A stretch of 64,000 nucleotides of DNA, from assembly GCA_017430455.1 (NCBI GenBank), contig JAFRMX010000015.1, forward strand, positions 44,286-108,285. The letters run 5' to 3'. The translations under genes and the position numbers were made by a program. Numbering within the stretch: the first letter of the stretch is position 1; each line of letters begins with the position of its first letter. The notes beneath the pieces were generated by a model. That model did no database searches. It was not told where the DNA came from and saw only the letters and a program-made list of their open reading frames with translations. Shown here piece by piece: positions 25,911 to 35,699 of the stretch. The stretch comes from Oscillospiraceae bacterium (GTDB taxonomy: Bacteria > Bacillota > Clostridia > Oscillospirales > Oscillospiraceae).

Positions 25911-26843
25911 ATGAAGAATAAACATATTATTTCGGCAATTCTTGCCATGACGATACTCGTCTTGAGCATATATCTTCTCGGGAAGCTCACCGCGCCCAAA
26001 TATACCGGCGATATCCCGGAAGGCGCGATGATAAACGAGTACTATTCATCGGATAAGGACAATGACGTGATATTCCTGGGTGACTGTGAGGTGTTTGAAA
26101 ACATATCGCCCATGGTTCTGGAAGAGTCATTCGGAATAAAGTCGTGGATAAGAGGCAGCGCGCAGCAGCTGGTCTGGCAGAGCTATTACCTTCTGGAGGA
26201 GACATTTAGGTATGAAAAGCCTGAAGCAGTAGTTTTCAATGTAAATGCGCTGCGCTACGGCAAACCGGTCAGTGAAGCATATAACAGGATGACCCTGGAC
26301 GGAATGAGGTTTTCCGGATCAAAAATTAAAGCCGTCAATGCCTCGGTCATGGAAGAAGAGAGCGTTATAAGCTATTATATTCCTCTTTTGCGCTATCATT
26401 CGAGATGGAGTGAGCTCGGAGCAGACGATCTCAGATACATGTTCAGACCTTATAAGGTGACTTACAGAGGGTATCTCGAACACACCGGTATTGTGCCGCA
26501 GGATCAGCTTCCGACAGTACCGGTGATCCCTTATGATGAGCTGCCGGATATCTGCATGGATTATCTGGACAGAATGAGAATGCTGTGCGAGGAAAACGGG
26601 GCCGAGCTCGTACTTGTCAAATCGCCTGTTGAGTGGCCTCACTGGTATGACGAGTGGGACGCCCAGTTAAAAAGCTATGCAGAAGAAACAGGTTTGTGTT
26701 ATATTAACTTTGTGCCGCTTGCCTCAGACATCGGTCTCGACATGAAGACAGACACATATGACGGCGGGCTTCATCTCAACAGGACAGGCGCGGAGAAATA
26801 CACGAAATATCTTGGTGAATATCTGAAGGGAATTCTTGAGTAA
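25911..26843 (+). CDS. SGNH-like membrane-anchored partner of MBOAT
   Basis: 311-residue protein with one N-terminal membrane helix (residues 5-27) and a soluble outer domain. It resembles DltD/AlgJ-type SGNH proteins: FLGDCEVFENISP (block I, with Cys in place of the usual Ser in GDS), FNVNALRYG, ELVLVKSPVEW and DGGLHLNRTG (block V His). Such partners finish acyl transfer started by MBOAT enzymes. If the Cys acts as nucleophile this would be unusual. ATG at 25911 lies 8 bp after the MBOAT stop; ribosome site is weak. Confidence 0.72.
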   Translation: MKNKHIISAILAMTILVLSIYLLGKLTAPKYTGDIPEGAMINEYYSSDKDNDVIFLGDCEVFENISPMVLEESFGIKSWIRGSAQQLVWQSYYLLEETFRYEKPEAVVFNVNALRYGKPVSEAYNRMTLDGMRFSGSKIKAVNASVMEEESVISYYIPLLRYHSRWSELGADDLRYMFRPYKVTYRGYLEHTGIVPQDQLPTVPVIPYDELPDICMDYLDRMRMLCEENGAELVLVKSPVEWPHWYDEWDAQLKSYAEETGLCYINFVPLASDIGLDMKTDTYDGGLHLNRTGAEKYTKYLGEYLKGILE

Positions 26844-26844
26844 C

Positions 26845-27375
26845 ATGAAAAAAACAGTCGCTTTGATAATTGCTTTAGGCCTGCTTTTCTGTCTCGCGGC
26901 ATGCGGACAGACTCAGACGGTCCAGGCCGAAGAGCCGGAAACTGCTGCCGTGACTGAGATCCGGCCGGACTACGGAGAACTCTATGTGGTTCTTGACGGA
27001 GTCAGCTTCGGAGTCATGGATGAGGCGGATCCGGTCACAGACGCGCTCGGAGAGCCGAGGACGAAAACGGAGATGCCCAGCTGCGCACATCAGGGAAGTG
27101 ATATATATTGGTTCTATGACGGTTTCGAGCTCATGATGAATGAGATAGACGGAGTGAACTATATCACCGGGATCGCGTTAAAGGATGACCTTGTCGCTAC
27201 CCAGCAGGGAGTCAGGATAGGGATGAACATCGGGGAGGCGATCGCTCTTCTTGGTGACGAATACGAGAACACCGGCTCCGTTTACAGATACAGATCCGGA
27301 ACTACGCTTTTATCGCTTAACACAGATTCAGATGGGACCGTGTCCGATATACAGTTCAGCGAATATACGGAATGA
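26845..27375 (+). CDS. Small lipoprotein
   Basis: 176-residue lipoprotein of unknown function: signal with lipobox LAAC, then beta-rich sequence (GELYVVLDGVSFGVMDEADPVTDALGEP, shown only in part by GELYVVLDG). The second half has a repeat of the same kind (GVRIGMNIGEAIALLGDEY), so it may be two related modules. It sits in the envelope operon between the SGNH-like gene and pepT. ATG at 26845 follows the SGNH stop by 1 bp. Confidence 0.7.
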   Translation: MKKTVALIIALGLLFCLAACGQTQTVQAEEPETAAVTEIRPDYGELYVVLDGVSFGVMDEADPVTDALGEPRTKTEMPSCAHQGSDIYWFYDGFELMMNEIDGVNYITGIALKDDLVATQQGVRIGMNIGEAIALLGDEYENTGSVYRYRSGTTLLSLNTDSDGTVSDIQFSEYTE

Positions 27376-27385
27376 GGGATAATAA

Positions 27386-28597
27386 ATGACAGTAACCGAC
27401 AGATTTTTGAATTACGTCAGGATACACTCTGCTTCTGATGATAAAAACGATAGCGAAGTCCCTTCCGCAAAAAGAGAGTTCGATATGACGGACCATCTGT
27501 ATTCCGAGATGAAAGAGCTCGGATTTTCCGGAGTATACAGAGATGAACACGCGTATGTGTACGGTTTCATTCCGGCTTCCGAAGGGATGGAGAAAGAAAA
27601 GTGCATAGCTTTTAACGCGCATATCGATACAATACCGGATTTTCCGGGAGAGAATGTCAGGCCTCAGATCACGTATGATTATGACGGAAATGATGTTTTG
27701 CTCGGTTCAAGCGGCAGAGTGCTTTCCGCTGATATGTTCCCGCATCTCAGGTCGCTCAAGGGGCAGACGCTGATAACGACTGACGGGACAACGGTTCTCG
27801 GAGCCGACGACAAAGCAGGGATAGCCGAGATCATGTCCGCCTGCGAGTTTCTCCTGAAGCACAGCGATATAAAACACGGTAAGATCTCGGTGTGCTTCTC
27901 GCCAGACGAGGAGATAGGCCACGGCGCGGCTCTGATGGATCTCGACAGGGTCGGTGCCGATTACGGCTATACGGTAGACGGAGGGGAAGTAAATGAGATA
28001 AACTTTGAGACATTCAATGCCTCTTCCGCAAAGGTGTTCATAAAAGGTGTGAGCGTGCACCCCGGGAGCGCTAAAGACAAGATGGTAAACGCATCGCTGG
28101 TCGCCATGGAGTTTAACTCTCTGCTCCCGCCGGATGAGATCCCGTCAAAGACAGAGAATTATGAGGGCTTTTTCCATCTGACGGAGATGAGCGGCAGCAC
28201 TGACAGCGCTGAGCTTTCGTATATAATCCGCGATCACGACTCTGACAGGTTCAAAGAACGTGAAGATATGATCTGCTCTGCAGCAGATGAGATAAACAGC
28301 AGATACGGCAAAGGTACGGCAAAAGTCGAGATCAAAGAGCAGTACAGGAATATGTCCGAGGTTATCGGGAGGGATTCAGAACCCGTAAAGCGCGCTGAAA
28401 AAGCCATAGAGAAAGCAGGAATTGAAGCTGTTTACGTTCCGGTAAGAGGGGGAACGGACGGGGCACAGCTGAGCTTCAGAGGCCTCCCGTGCCCGAATCT
28501 AGGAACCGGCGGCTATGGTTTCCATGGCCCGTATGAACACATCACCTCAGAGCATCTTGAAAAAATGACGGAAATTCTTATAAATATCATGACATAA
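27386..28597 (+). CDS. pepT: Peptidase T (tripeptidase)
   Basis: Zinc metallo-aminopeptidase of the M20 family that removes N-terminal residues from tripeptides in the cytoplasm. 403 residues. Metal-binding motifs: NAHIDTIPDFPG, GADDKAGIAEIM, PDEEIGHG with catalytic Glu, and the C-terminal GTGGYGFHGPYEH. ATG at 27386 lies 10 bp after the lipoprotein stop, so it appears to be the last gene of the long 18.5-28.6 kb run. Confidence 0.95.
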   Translation: MTVTDRFLNYVRIHSASDDKNDSEVPSAKREFDMTDHLYSEMKELGFSGVYRDEHAYVYGFIPASEGMEKEKCIAFNAHIDTIPDFPGENVRPQITYDYDGNDVLLGSSGRVLSADMFPHLRSLKGQTLITTDGTTVLGADDKAGIAEIMSACEFLLKHSDIKHGKISVCFSPDEEIGHGAALMDLDRVGADYGYTVDGGEVNEINFETFNASSAKVFIKGVSVHPGSAKDKMVNASLVAMEFNSLLPPDEIPSKTENYEGFFHLTEMSGSTDSAELSYIIRDHDSDRFKEREDMICSAADEINSRYGKGTAKVEIKEQYRNMSEVIGRDSEPVKRAEKAIEKAGIEAVYVPVRGGTDGAQLSFRGLPCPNLGTGGYGFHGPYEHITSEHLEKMTEILINIMT

Positions 28598-28598
28598 A

Positions 28599-30158
<1,560 letters not shown>

Positions 30159-30191
30159 TATTTAAACTGAAAACGGAGGAGGATTATTTAA

Positions 30192-30731
30192 ATGGCAAAC
30201 AAATACGCGGGCACACAGACAGAGAAAAATCTCCAGGCTGCATTTGCCGGAGAATCACAGGCAAGAAACAAGTACACTTATTTCGCGTCTGCTGCCAAAA
30301 AGGAAGGTTACGAGCAGATATCCGCATTGTTTCTTAAGACGGCAGAGAATGAAAAAGAGCATGCGAAGATGTGGTTCAAGGAGCTCGGAGGCATAGGCAG
30401 TACGGCAGAAAATCTTGAAGCTGCCGCCGATGGTGAAAACTTCGAGTGGACAGATATGTATGAAGGCTTTGCCAAAACAGCCGATGAGGAAGGATTCCAT
30501 GAACTTGCTGAAAAGTTCAGGGGAGTGGCAGCCATCGAGAAGCACCACGAGGAGCGCTACAGAGCACTTCTGAGCAATGTCGAGACGAAGCAGGTCTTTG
30601 AAAAGAGTGAAGTAAAGGTCTGGGAATGCCGCAACTGCGGACATATAATCGTCGGAACGAAAGCTCCGGAAGTCTGCCCGGTCTGTGCACATCCGCAGAG
30701 CTACTTTGAACTCAGAGCCGAGAATTACTGA
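30192..30731 (+). CDS. Rubrerythrin
   Basis: Oxygen-stress protein reducing hydrogen peroxide with electrons from rubredoxin. 179 residues: ferritin-like di-iron domain with [25 protein letters not shown] and EKHHEERY supplying Glu/His ligands, then a rubredoxin-type C-terminus with CRNCG and [16 protein letters not shown] precedes the ATG. Known partner rubredoxin is at 11770-11931. Confidence 0.97.
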   Translation: MANKYAGTQTEKNLQAAFAGESQARNKYTYFASAAKKEGYEQISALFLKTAENEKEHAKMWFKELGGIGSTAENLEAAADGENFEWTDMYEGFAKTADEEGFHELAEKFRGVAAIEKHHEERYRALLSNVETKQVFEKSEVKVWECRNCGHIIVGTKAPEVCPVCAHPQSYFELRAENY

Positions 30732-30744
30732 TTTGACGAGATGA

Positions 30745-30782
30745 TCTCCGCCCGGAAAGGTGTTCCAAGGGCGGAGAATTCT
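30745..30782 (+). terminator. Hairpin after rubrerythrin
   Basis: 9-bp stem TCTCCGCCC / GGGCGGAGA with an inner GGAA/TTCC helix, followed by a weak ATTCTTA tract. Likely a partial terminator, as the next gene starts 20 bp on. Confidence 0.55.
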
Positions 30783-30799
30783 TATCAGGGAGGACTGCC

Positions 30800-30988
30800 A
30801 TGGATGAGCTTGTGAATAAAACACGTAAAAAGATAGAGAAACTCGCTTACTGGAAACCGCATTTCAAGCCCTTTAAGCGTGACGGTTATCAATGTTCCAA
30901 TTGCAGATATGTTGCCGGAAAACGTTATGCCATCTGCCCCAACTGCGGCCAGCATATGGTAAATGCAGACGGGGAATATAAGAAATAA
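30800..30988 (+). CDS. Zinc-ribbon miniprotein (62 aa)
   Basis: Small basic protein with CSNC and CPNC pairs around residues 34-52, a zinc-ribbon fold, and an N-terminal Lys-rich helix. Function unknown; small ribbons like this often bind nucleic acid or proteins. GGGAGG six bases before ATG 30800 is a strong ribosome site, which supports a real gene. Confidence 0.72.
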   Translation: MDELVNKTRKKIEKLAYWKPHFKPFKRDGYQCSNCRYVAGKRYAICPNCGQHMVNADGEYKK

Positions 30989-31011
30989 TTCGATTTTCTA
31001 TCTCTCATAAC

Positions 31012-31231
31012 GGGTGACAGGTCGGTTCTTACGACCTGTCACCCTTCAATTGTCCGTTTTTCAATACCCGGAGACAGGTAGACAGGTAATTGACATATAT
31101 GCCCCGGGCAAAACACTTTACACTCTGTAAAGAAAGCACAGTATGTATGCACTTGACCTGTCTACCTGTCTCCTTTGCAGTAATACCAATGCTTTAATGG
31201 TAGACAGGTCAGAAAAAAGTACCTGTCTACC
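31012..31231. repeat. Cluster of inverted GACAGGT repeats (intergenic, 30989-31364)
   Basis: The 376-bp gap holds three nested inverted repeats built on GACAGGT. The first is a 13-bp hairpin (31012-31024 with 31032-31044). The second is a perfect 18-bp pair GGAGACAGGTAGACAGGT (31070-31087) and its complement (31156-31173). The third is an 11-bp hairpin GGTAGACAGGT (31199-31209 with 31221-31231). In all there are four copies of GACAGGT on each strand. The first hairpin may end the miniprotein gene. No coding signal is seen in the gap. Confidence 0.85.
31116..31132. promoter_or_regulatory. Palindrome CTTTACA-CTC-TGTAAAG
   Basis: Seven-base arms around a 3-base centre, between the two arms of the 18-bp inverted repeat. 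The size and symmetry fit a repressor operator for the downstream lipoprotein gene, but no regulator is identified. Confidence 0.4.
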
Positions 31232-31364
31232 GACTTTATCAGAATTGAGGCAGCTGAAACCTGCTTGCTACTCTTTTTCCTTTGTGTTATAATCCCCATT
31301 TGCAGCGTGGCAGAGGAATCTGAAACGCTGTAATGTCGACTTGGATAACAGAAAGGATAAATAA

Positions 31365-32231
31365 ATGAGCAAAAAGGTTTTAGCGGTACTGTTTGTATGC
31401 ATGATGCTGCTTTTATCTGCGTGCGGCGGTGCGGCACAGGCACAGGAAGAGAATAACGACGAAGCTGCGGGGTCGCAAGACGGTCAAAACCCTGTTATGA
31501 ACTTTGTCGGCATCTACAGCACGGAATACAGCACGGAAGCGCTGGTGGAGGCAGATGGTGCTGAAGGTGCGAAGATCACCGTTACCTGGGCTGGCAGCCC
31601 CTGGTTCCACAATCAGACGGTCATGAGCGGCCCCTTCGATCCCGAGACGCTTACCATGACCTTTACCAACGCGACTCTGACAGAGTACACCTATGCCAGC
31701 GACGCCACCATAACAGAGGAGAAAACCAGCTATACCGATGGAAAAGGCCACGCGGTTTTCAACCCAGCGGACAACACTCTGACCATTACAGAAGAATTTG
31801 AATCCGGCAATATGGACACCGTATATACCTGGGGCCCTTCTCCGGATATGAAGTATGTGAGCGATCCGGAGCACTACGCCCCCGTCACGGCCATGGACAA
31901 GTTCCAGGTCGAGACAGTAGTAGGATTTAACGTCCGCACATACTATCTGAGCGAAAACTGGTATGCCATGGCGGATATGATCCGCTATCCCATCACTATC
32001 AACGGAACAGAATTGACTGATGCGGACGCTTTTCTGGGCTATATGATCGATAAAACCGTGAGCGAGAGCGACCGCGACGCCATGATGGAAGAGGATTTCC
32101 TCGATATGTTTGTCAACGGCCAGGGCATTTGCATGGGCAGCGGGCAGATATGGCTCAACGATCCCAACTATATGACAGATAAAGAGCCCGTACTTCAGAT
32201 CATCGCCATCAGCGGAATCGTAAACAGGTGA
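31365..32231 (+). CDS. Lipoprotein of unknown function (288 aa)
   Basis: Signal with lipobox LSAC (Cys20), then an acidic linker (EENNDEAAG) and a beta-rich domain with Tyr/Thr-rich strands (FVGIYSTEYSTEALVEADG, ENWYAMADMIRY). No family recognised. AGAAAGGA precedes the ATG. Codons include more G/C third bases than the cassette genes downstream. It is preceded by the GACAGGT repeat cluster. Confidence 0.7.
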   Translation: MSKKVLAVLFVCMMLLLSACGGAAQAQEENNDEAAGSQDGQNPVMNFVGIYSTEYSTEALVEADGAEGAKITVTWAGSPWFHNQTVMSGPFDPETLTMTFTNATLTEYTYASDATITEEKTSYTDGKGHAVFNPADNTLTITEEFESGNMDTVYTWGPSPDMKYVSDPEHYAPVTAMDKFQVETVVGFNVRTYYLSENWYAMADMIRYPITINGTELTDADAFLGYMIDKTVSESDRDAMMEEDFLDMFVNGQGICMGSGQIWLNDPNYMTDKEPVLQIIAISGIVNR

Positions 32232-32301
32232 TTATATACTGATTGCAGCAAGTTGAAGGATAGGGAGACAGCTCGGTTTCTTGTGCTATGGAGGTTACCA
32301 G

Positions 32302-32838
32302 ATGAAGTTTTCTGTCAGAGACATGGCGTTATCGGCGCTGTTTGCAGCCCTTATCGCGGTATGCTCCTGGATATCTGTTCCTTCTGCAGTGCCTTTTACA
32401 CTGCAGACATTCGGGGTTTTTATGGCGGCAGGTCTTCTGGGAGGGAAACGCGGCACGGTCTCTGTGCTCATCTATATTCTGCTCGGAGCAGCGGGAATAC
32501 CGGTCTTCTCAGGCTTTAAAGGCGGCGCGGGAGTTCTTGTCGGCTCCACGGGAGGCTATATTGTCGGGTTCCTGTTTACTGCATTGATAATGTGGCTTTT
32601 TGAAGCAAAAGCCCGAAACAGAAAATATACGCTTCCGATCTCCATGGCAGTGGGACTGTTGGCGTGTTACGCCTTCGGTACTGCATGGTTTATGTTTGTC
32701 TACGCCAGAACTTCAGGATCTGTCGGCCTGGTGACAGCACTCACCTGGTGCGTTTTTCCGTTTATATTGCCGGATGCTGCCAAAATTACATTGGCCTGTT
32801 TTCTTATCCGGAGGATAAAAAGCGTTGTTCGGGTATGA
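32302..32838 (+). CDS. bioY: BioY-family biotin transporter (S component)
   Basis: Membrane protein of 178 residues that binds biotin and works with an ECF energy module (ecfA/ecfT, not in this window). Family blocks: MALSALFAALIAVCSWISVP, PFTLQTFGVFMAAGLLGGKRG, ILLGAAGIPVFSGFKGG, and GSTGGYIVGF. Six helices predicted. A GGAGGT site precedes ATG 32302; the earlier in-frame start is not supported. No BirA-type operator was noted. The first cassette-type repeat begins 50 bp downstream. Confidence 0.9.
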   Translation: MKFSVRDMALSALFAALIAVCSWISVPSAVPFTLQTFGVFMAAGLLGGKRGTVSVLIYILLGAAGIPVFSGFKGGAGVLVGSTGGYIVGFLFTALIMWLFEAKARNRKYTLPISMAVGLLACYAFGTAWFMFVYARTSGSVGLVTALTWCVFPFILPDAAKITLACFLIRRIKSVVRV

Positions 32839-32887
32839 AAAACCATTGCGGTCCGGCAGTCAGATTCATATACGGTTGCAAATCAGT

Positions 32888-32980
32888 AAGGCACTCTGCG
32901 AGATGCAGAGTGCCGTTTTTTAGTGGAATAATTCCTGGTGATGGGGTATAATAAATTGCTTATTTTTTCGGCGTGACGGG
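32888..32980 (+). repeat. Terminator-promoter repeat, copy A
   Basis: Terminator stem GGCACTCTGC / GCAGAGTGCC (32890-32899, 32905-32914) and T-run; then TGGAAT (32924-32929), 17-bp spacer, TATAAT (32947-32952); ends in GCGTGACGGG. Ends bioY and drives the GNAT gene. Confidence 0.9.
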
Positions 32981-33023
32981 AAGTTCCTGGCAAGCCGGAT
33001 CTCTGCGTGTGAGGTGAACGGCA

Positions 33024-33575
33024 GTGGTTTTCAAAGAAACTGAATTCAAACTAAAAGATGGACGGGTTGCACTGCTTCGCAGTCCGCACGAAGACGATGC
33101 GGAGGAAATGCTCCGATTCATCATAAACGCATCCGGTGAGACAGATTTTCTGATGAAATATCCGGAAGAATATGCAGATTTTACGCTTGAACAGGAAAAG
33201 ACCTTTCTGAATGAGGCTTACCGGAATGAAAACGCGATGATGATTGCCTGTGTTGTAGACGGAAGAATCGCCGGAAGCTGTCAGATATCTTTTCGTACCG
33301 GAATGAAAGACCGGCATAGAGCTTCCGTTGCAATCGCGCTTCTTCAAGAGTTCTGGAATCTCGGAATTGGGACAAGAATGTTCGAAGAGATGTTTCGAAT
33401 CGCCGGAGAGCGCAATGGAGTCCGTCAGATCGAGCTTGATTTTGTTGAAGGCAACAGCAGAGCAAGGCATCTGTATGAAAAAATGGGCTTTCGTATTACA
33501 GGTGTTAAGCCGGATGCGATACGGAGGAAAGACGGCACTTACGTGAATGAGTACATGATGCTGAAACTGTTGTAA
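33024..33575 (+). CDS. GNAT-family N-acetyltransferase
   Basis: Acetyl-CoA-dependent acetyltransferase of unknown substrate, 183 residues. The GNAT core is visible: strand FKETEFKLKDGRVALLRSP, then IAGSCQISF, the acetyl-CoA loop around EFWNLGIGTRMFEEM, and EGNSRARHLYEKMGFR at the C-terminus. GTG start at 33024 with GAGGTG seven bases upstream. It is the only gene between repeat copies A and B, with its own promoter in copy A. The substrate could be an amino acid, antibiotic or protein N-terminus. Confidence 0.88.
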   Translation: MVFKETEFKLKDGRVALLRSPHEDDAEEMLRFIINASGETDFLMKYPEEYADFTLEQEKTFLNEAYRNENAMMIACVVDGRIAGSCQISFRTGMKDRHRASVAIALLQEFWNLGIGTRMFEEMFRIAGERNGVRQIELDFVEGNSRARHLYEKMGFRITGVKPDAIRRKDGTYVNEYMMLKLL

Positions 33576-33609
33576 TCCTCAGACTACAGTGAGAACTAAT
33601 AAAATCCGC

Positions 33610-33704
33610 AAGGCACTCTGCCACAGCAGAGTGCCCGTTTTTTAATATGGAAAAGCCGTAGTGATGGTGTATAATAAACTGCTTATTTTTGCGGGCGTGA
33701 CGGG
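33610..33704 (+). repeat. Terminator-promoter repeat, copy B
   Basis: Stem GGCACTCTGC / GCAGAGTGCC (33612-33621, 33626-33635) and T-run; TGGAAA (33648-33653), 16-bp spacer, TATAAT (33670-33675); ends GCGTGACGGG. Confidence 0.9.
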
Positions 33705-33739
33705 AGACCCGGACAGGTTGTGATTTAGGATTGGTGTAT

Positions 33740-34195
33740 ATGGATATTTTTAATGAAAGAGTAAATGCATTTCTTTCTGAATTCGGGAAAGGTAGAAAAA
33801 TGGTGCTTTCAACCTCAGAAAACAACAGAGTATCTTCCCGAATGATGAGCGTTGTCCAAATTGATGGACATTTTTATTTTCAAACGGATGCAACGATGAA
33901 AAAATACCATCAGATCTCGGTCAATAATTACGTTGCGCTGTGCATAGACAATATTCAAATTGAAGGAAAATGTACTGAGATAGGGCATCCGCTGAATAAC
34001 ACTCGTTTTTGCGAGATTTTTCAAGAATGCTTCAAAGGCTCGTATGATGCCTATTCGGCATTAGAGAATGAGCGGTTGTTTGTTGTGACGCCACAATATA
34101 TAGAGCGATGGATATATAAAGACAGAATTCCACATATTGAAACTTTTGATATGGTGAAGGAGCAATATTGTTTCAGAGAATATTCTGGAAAATAG
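33740..34195 (+). CDS. Flavin-type (pyridoxamine 5'-phosphate oxidase-like) protein
   Basis: About 151 residues with the split beta-barrel pattern of PNPOx-like flavoproteins: KMVLSTSENNRVSSRMMSVV, GHFYFQTDATMKKYHQI and NVALCIDN-like strand, then a C-terminal Trp block (IERWIYKDRIPH). These proteins bind FMN or F420 and reduce small molecules. ATG at 33740 lies after AGGA. It is notably richer in A/T than neighbours, which suggests recent transfer. It sits alone between repeat copies B and C. Confidence 0.75.
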   Translation: MDIFNERVNAFLSEFGKGRKMVLSTSENNRVSSRMMSVVQIDGHFYFQTDATMKKYHQISVNNYVALCIDNIQIEGKCTEIGHPLNNTRFCEIFQECFKGSYDAYSALENERLFVVTPQYIERWIYKDRIPHIETFDMVKEQYCFREYSGK

Positions 34196-34231
34196 TTTCC
34201 GGTTCATTGCTCTACATTAGTCTTTTCACTC

Positions 34232-34280
34232 GGTAGTAAACCACCCCGATTATTACTACCATTTGACTACCATTGACGGC
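34232..34280 (+). repeat. Hairpin and ACTACCATT repeats between flavoprotein gene and copy C
   Basis: GGTAGTAA / TTACTACC (34232-34239, 34253-34260) forms a hairpin. ACTACCATT occurs twice (34256 and 34266), and the 15-mer ACTACCATTGACGGC (34266-34280) recurs at 37632-37646. The 145 bp from 34196 to 34340 otherwise holds nothing coding. Confidence 0.6.
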
Positions 34281-34340
34281 ATTGACTTGCAGCATTTTGC
34301 TTTTCATGTGAACGAGTCACAGGGAATTAATAAGACCCTC

Positions 34341-34433
34341 AAGGCACTCTGCGAGCTGCAGAGTGCCGTTTTTAAGTGGAAAAATCTGTGGTGATGATGT
34401 AAAATTGTTTTGATCTTTTTTCTGGCGTGATGG
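34341..34433 (+). repeat. Terminator-promoter repeat, copy C
   Basis: Stem (34343-34352, 34358-34367), T-run, TGGAAA (34377-34382), 17-bp spacer, TAAAAT (34400-34405); ends in GCGTGATGG, a variant of the usual GCGTGACGG. Confidence 0.88.
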
Positions 34434-34456
34434 CCGGAAATCATGAGGATGATATT

Positions 34457-35476
34457 ATGGATAAGGCAAAAGCAGTCTTATATGCCTTGCTTGCAGCGGT
34501 GTTTTATGCAATCAATGTCCCTGTTTCAAAGCTCTTGCTGTACCATGTCGGGCCGACCTCTATGGCGGCACTTCTATATCTCGGAGCAGGGCTTGGAATC
34601 GGGATTATGTCCCTGGGCAGCCGTCAACGGGGGGAAAAGTTGTCCCGGAGGGATCTTCCGTTTGTAATCGGTATGATCGTTCTGGATATTGCCGCCCCTA
34701 TTTTTCTGATGCTCGGCATCAGCCACGGCAGCTCTTCCAATGCTTCTCTCCTTGGCAATTTTGAGATCGTGGCAACGACCGTGATCGCGTTGCTCCTGTT
34801 TAGGGAAGTTGTCACAAAGCGTCTCTGGGGCGCAATCGTTTTGATTACTGCTTCCAGCATTCTTCTCTCCTTTGAAGGATCAGAGGGTTTCCGCTTCTCG
34901 CTTGGCTCATTGTTTGTCCTGCTCGCCACCGTCTGCTGGGGCTTTGAAAACAACTGCACGAGGAACATCTCATCCAAGAGCACATATGAGATCGTTATAA
35001 TAAAAGGACTCTGCTGCGGACTTGGCTCTTTGCTGATTGCGGTGATCAAGGAAGAGCAGATGCCTGCGCTCCGATATATTGCACTTGCACTGATTCTCGG
35101 TTATGTGGCATACGGCCTCAGCATCTTTCTGTATGTCAGGGCACAACGCATTCTCGGTGCGGCGAAAACCAGCGCATACTATGCCGTTGCTCCTTTCATA
35201 GGCGCCTTTTTATCCTTCCTCCTTCTGCATGAAAAGCTGACAGCAATGTATCTGCTTGCTCTTGCGATCATGCTGGCAGGCACCGCACTTGTCGTGGCCG
35301 ACACTATGATCCGGAACCACGCTCATATTCATCAGCACACCTTTGTCCATTCCCATGACGGCAGCACGCACAGCCACACCATTACACACGCGCATGATCA
35401 CAATCATTTGATCACCGAAGGAACGCATGGTCATCATCATTCGCAAAAGGAGCTTGAACAGGCGTTACGATCATAA
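34457..35476 (+). CDS. EamA/DMT-family transporter with His-rich tail
   Basis: Ten-helix drug/metabolite transporter. The EamA repeats begin AVFYAINVPVSKLLLYHVGP and again around NCTRNISSKSTYEIVIIKG. After the last helix (about residue 285) comes a soluble tail with over 15 histidines (HAHIHQHTFVHSHDG, THAHDHNH, HGHHHSQ), suggesting metal binding. Substrate unknown; metal export is a tempting inference. GTG/ATG codons at 34427-34432 are in frame, but they lie in the repeat element, and GAGGATG fits the ATG at 34457. Only gene between copies C and D. Confidence 0.86.
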   Translation: MDKAKAVLYALLAAVFYAINVPVSKLLLYHVGPTSMAALLYLGAGLGIGIMSLGSRQRGEKLSRRDLPFVIGMIVLDIAAPIFLMLGISHGSSSNASLLGNFEIVATTVIALLLFREVVTKRLWGAIVLITASSILLSFEGSEGFRFSLGSLFVLLATVCWGFENNCTRNISSKSTYEIVIIKGLCCGLGSLLIAVIKEEQMPALRYIALALILGYVAYGLSIFLYVRAQRILGAAKTSAYYAVAPFIGAFLSFLLLHEKLTAMYLLALAIMLAGTALVVADTMIRNHAHIHQHTFVHSHDGSTHSHTITHAHDHNHLITEGTHGHHHSQKELEQALRS

Positions 35477-35492
35477 GGCACCAGAACCGCGC

Positions 35493-35560
35493 AAGGCACT
35501 CTGCCGCAGCAGAGTGCCGATTTTTTATATGTGTTAGCCTTCTCGCTGGAGGTGTGACGG
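35493..35560 (+). repeat. Terminator repeat, copy D (promoter part diverged)
   Basis: Stem (35495-35504, 35509-35518) and T-run as in the other copies, then an unrelated middle part and GGTGTGACGG. It lacks the TGGAAA/TATAAT promoter. The 140 bp after it, before the sigma gene, contains TATAAT at 35614-35619 and no gene. Confidence 0.82.
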
Positions 35561-35699
35561 CGACCGCGGCATATTATTTTCAAATAACGAAACCATTCAG
35601 CCCAAAGCTGGACTATAATAAAATCTCTTCTTCACTGTAACCTTTTTCTACGGATCGTTTTTATTTAAGTGAGGGACCTCAGAAAGGAGACATTTGAAT

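Noticed and set aside
31012..31231. CRISPR array
   Set aside because: Repeats are inverted and unequally spaced, with no regular repeat-spacer pattern and no cas gene.
34427..34456. Start of the EamA gene at GTG/ATG 34427-34430
   Set aside because: Those codons lie inside the conserved repeat tail, and the ATG at 34457 has the proper ribosome site.
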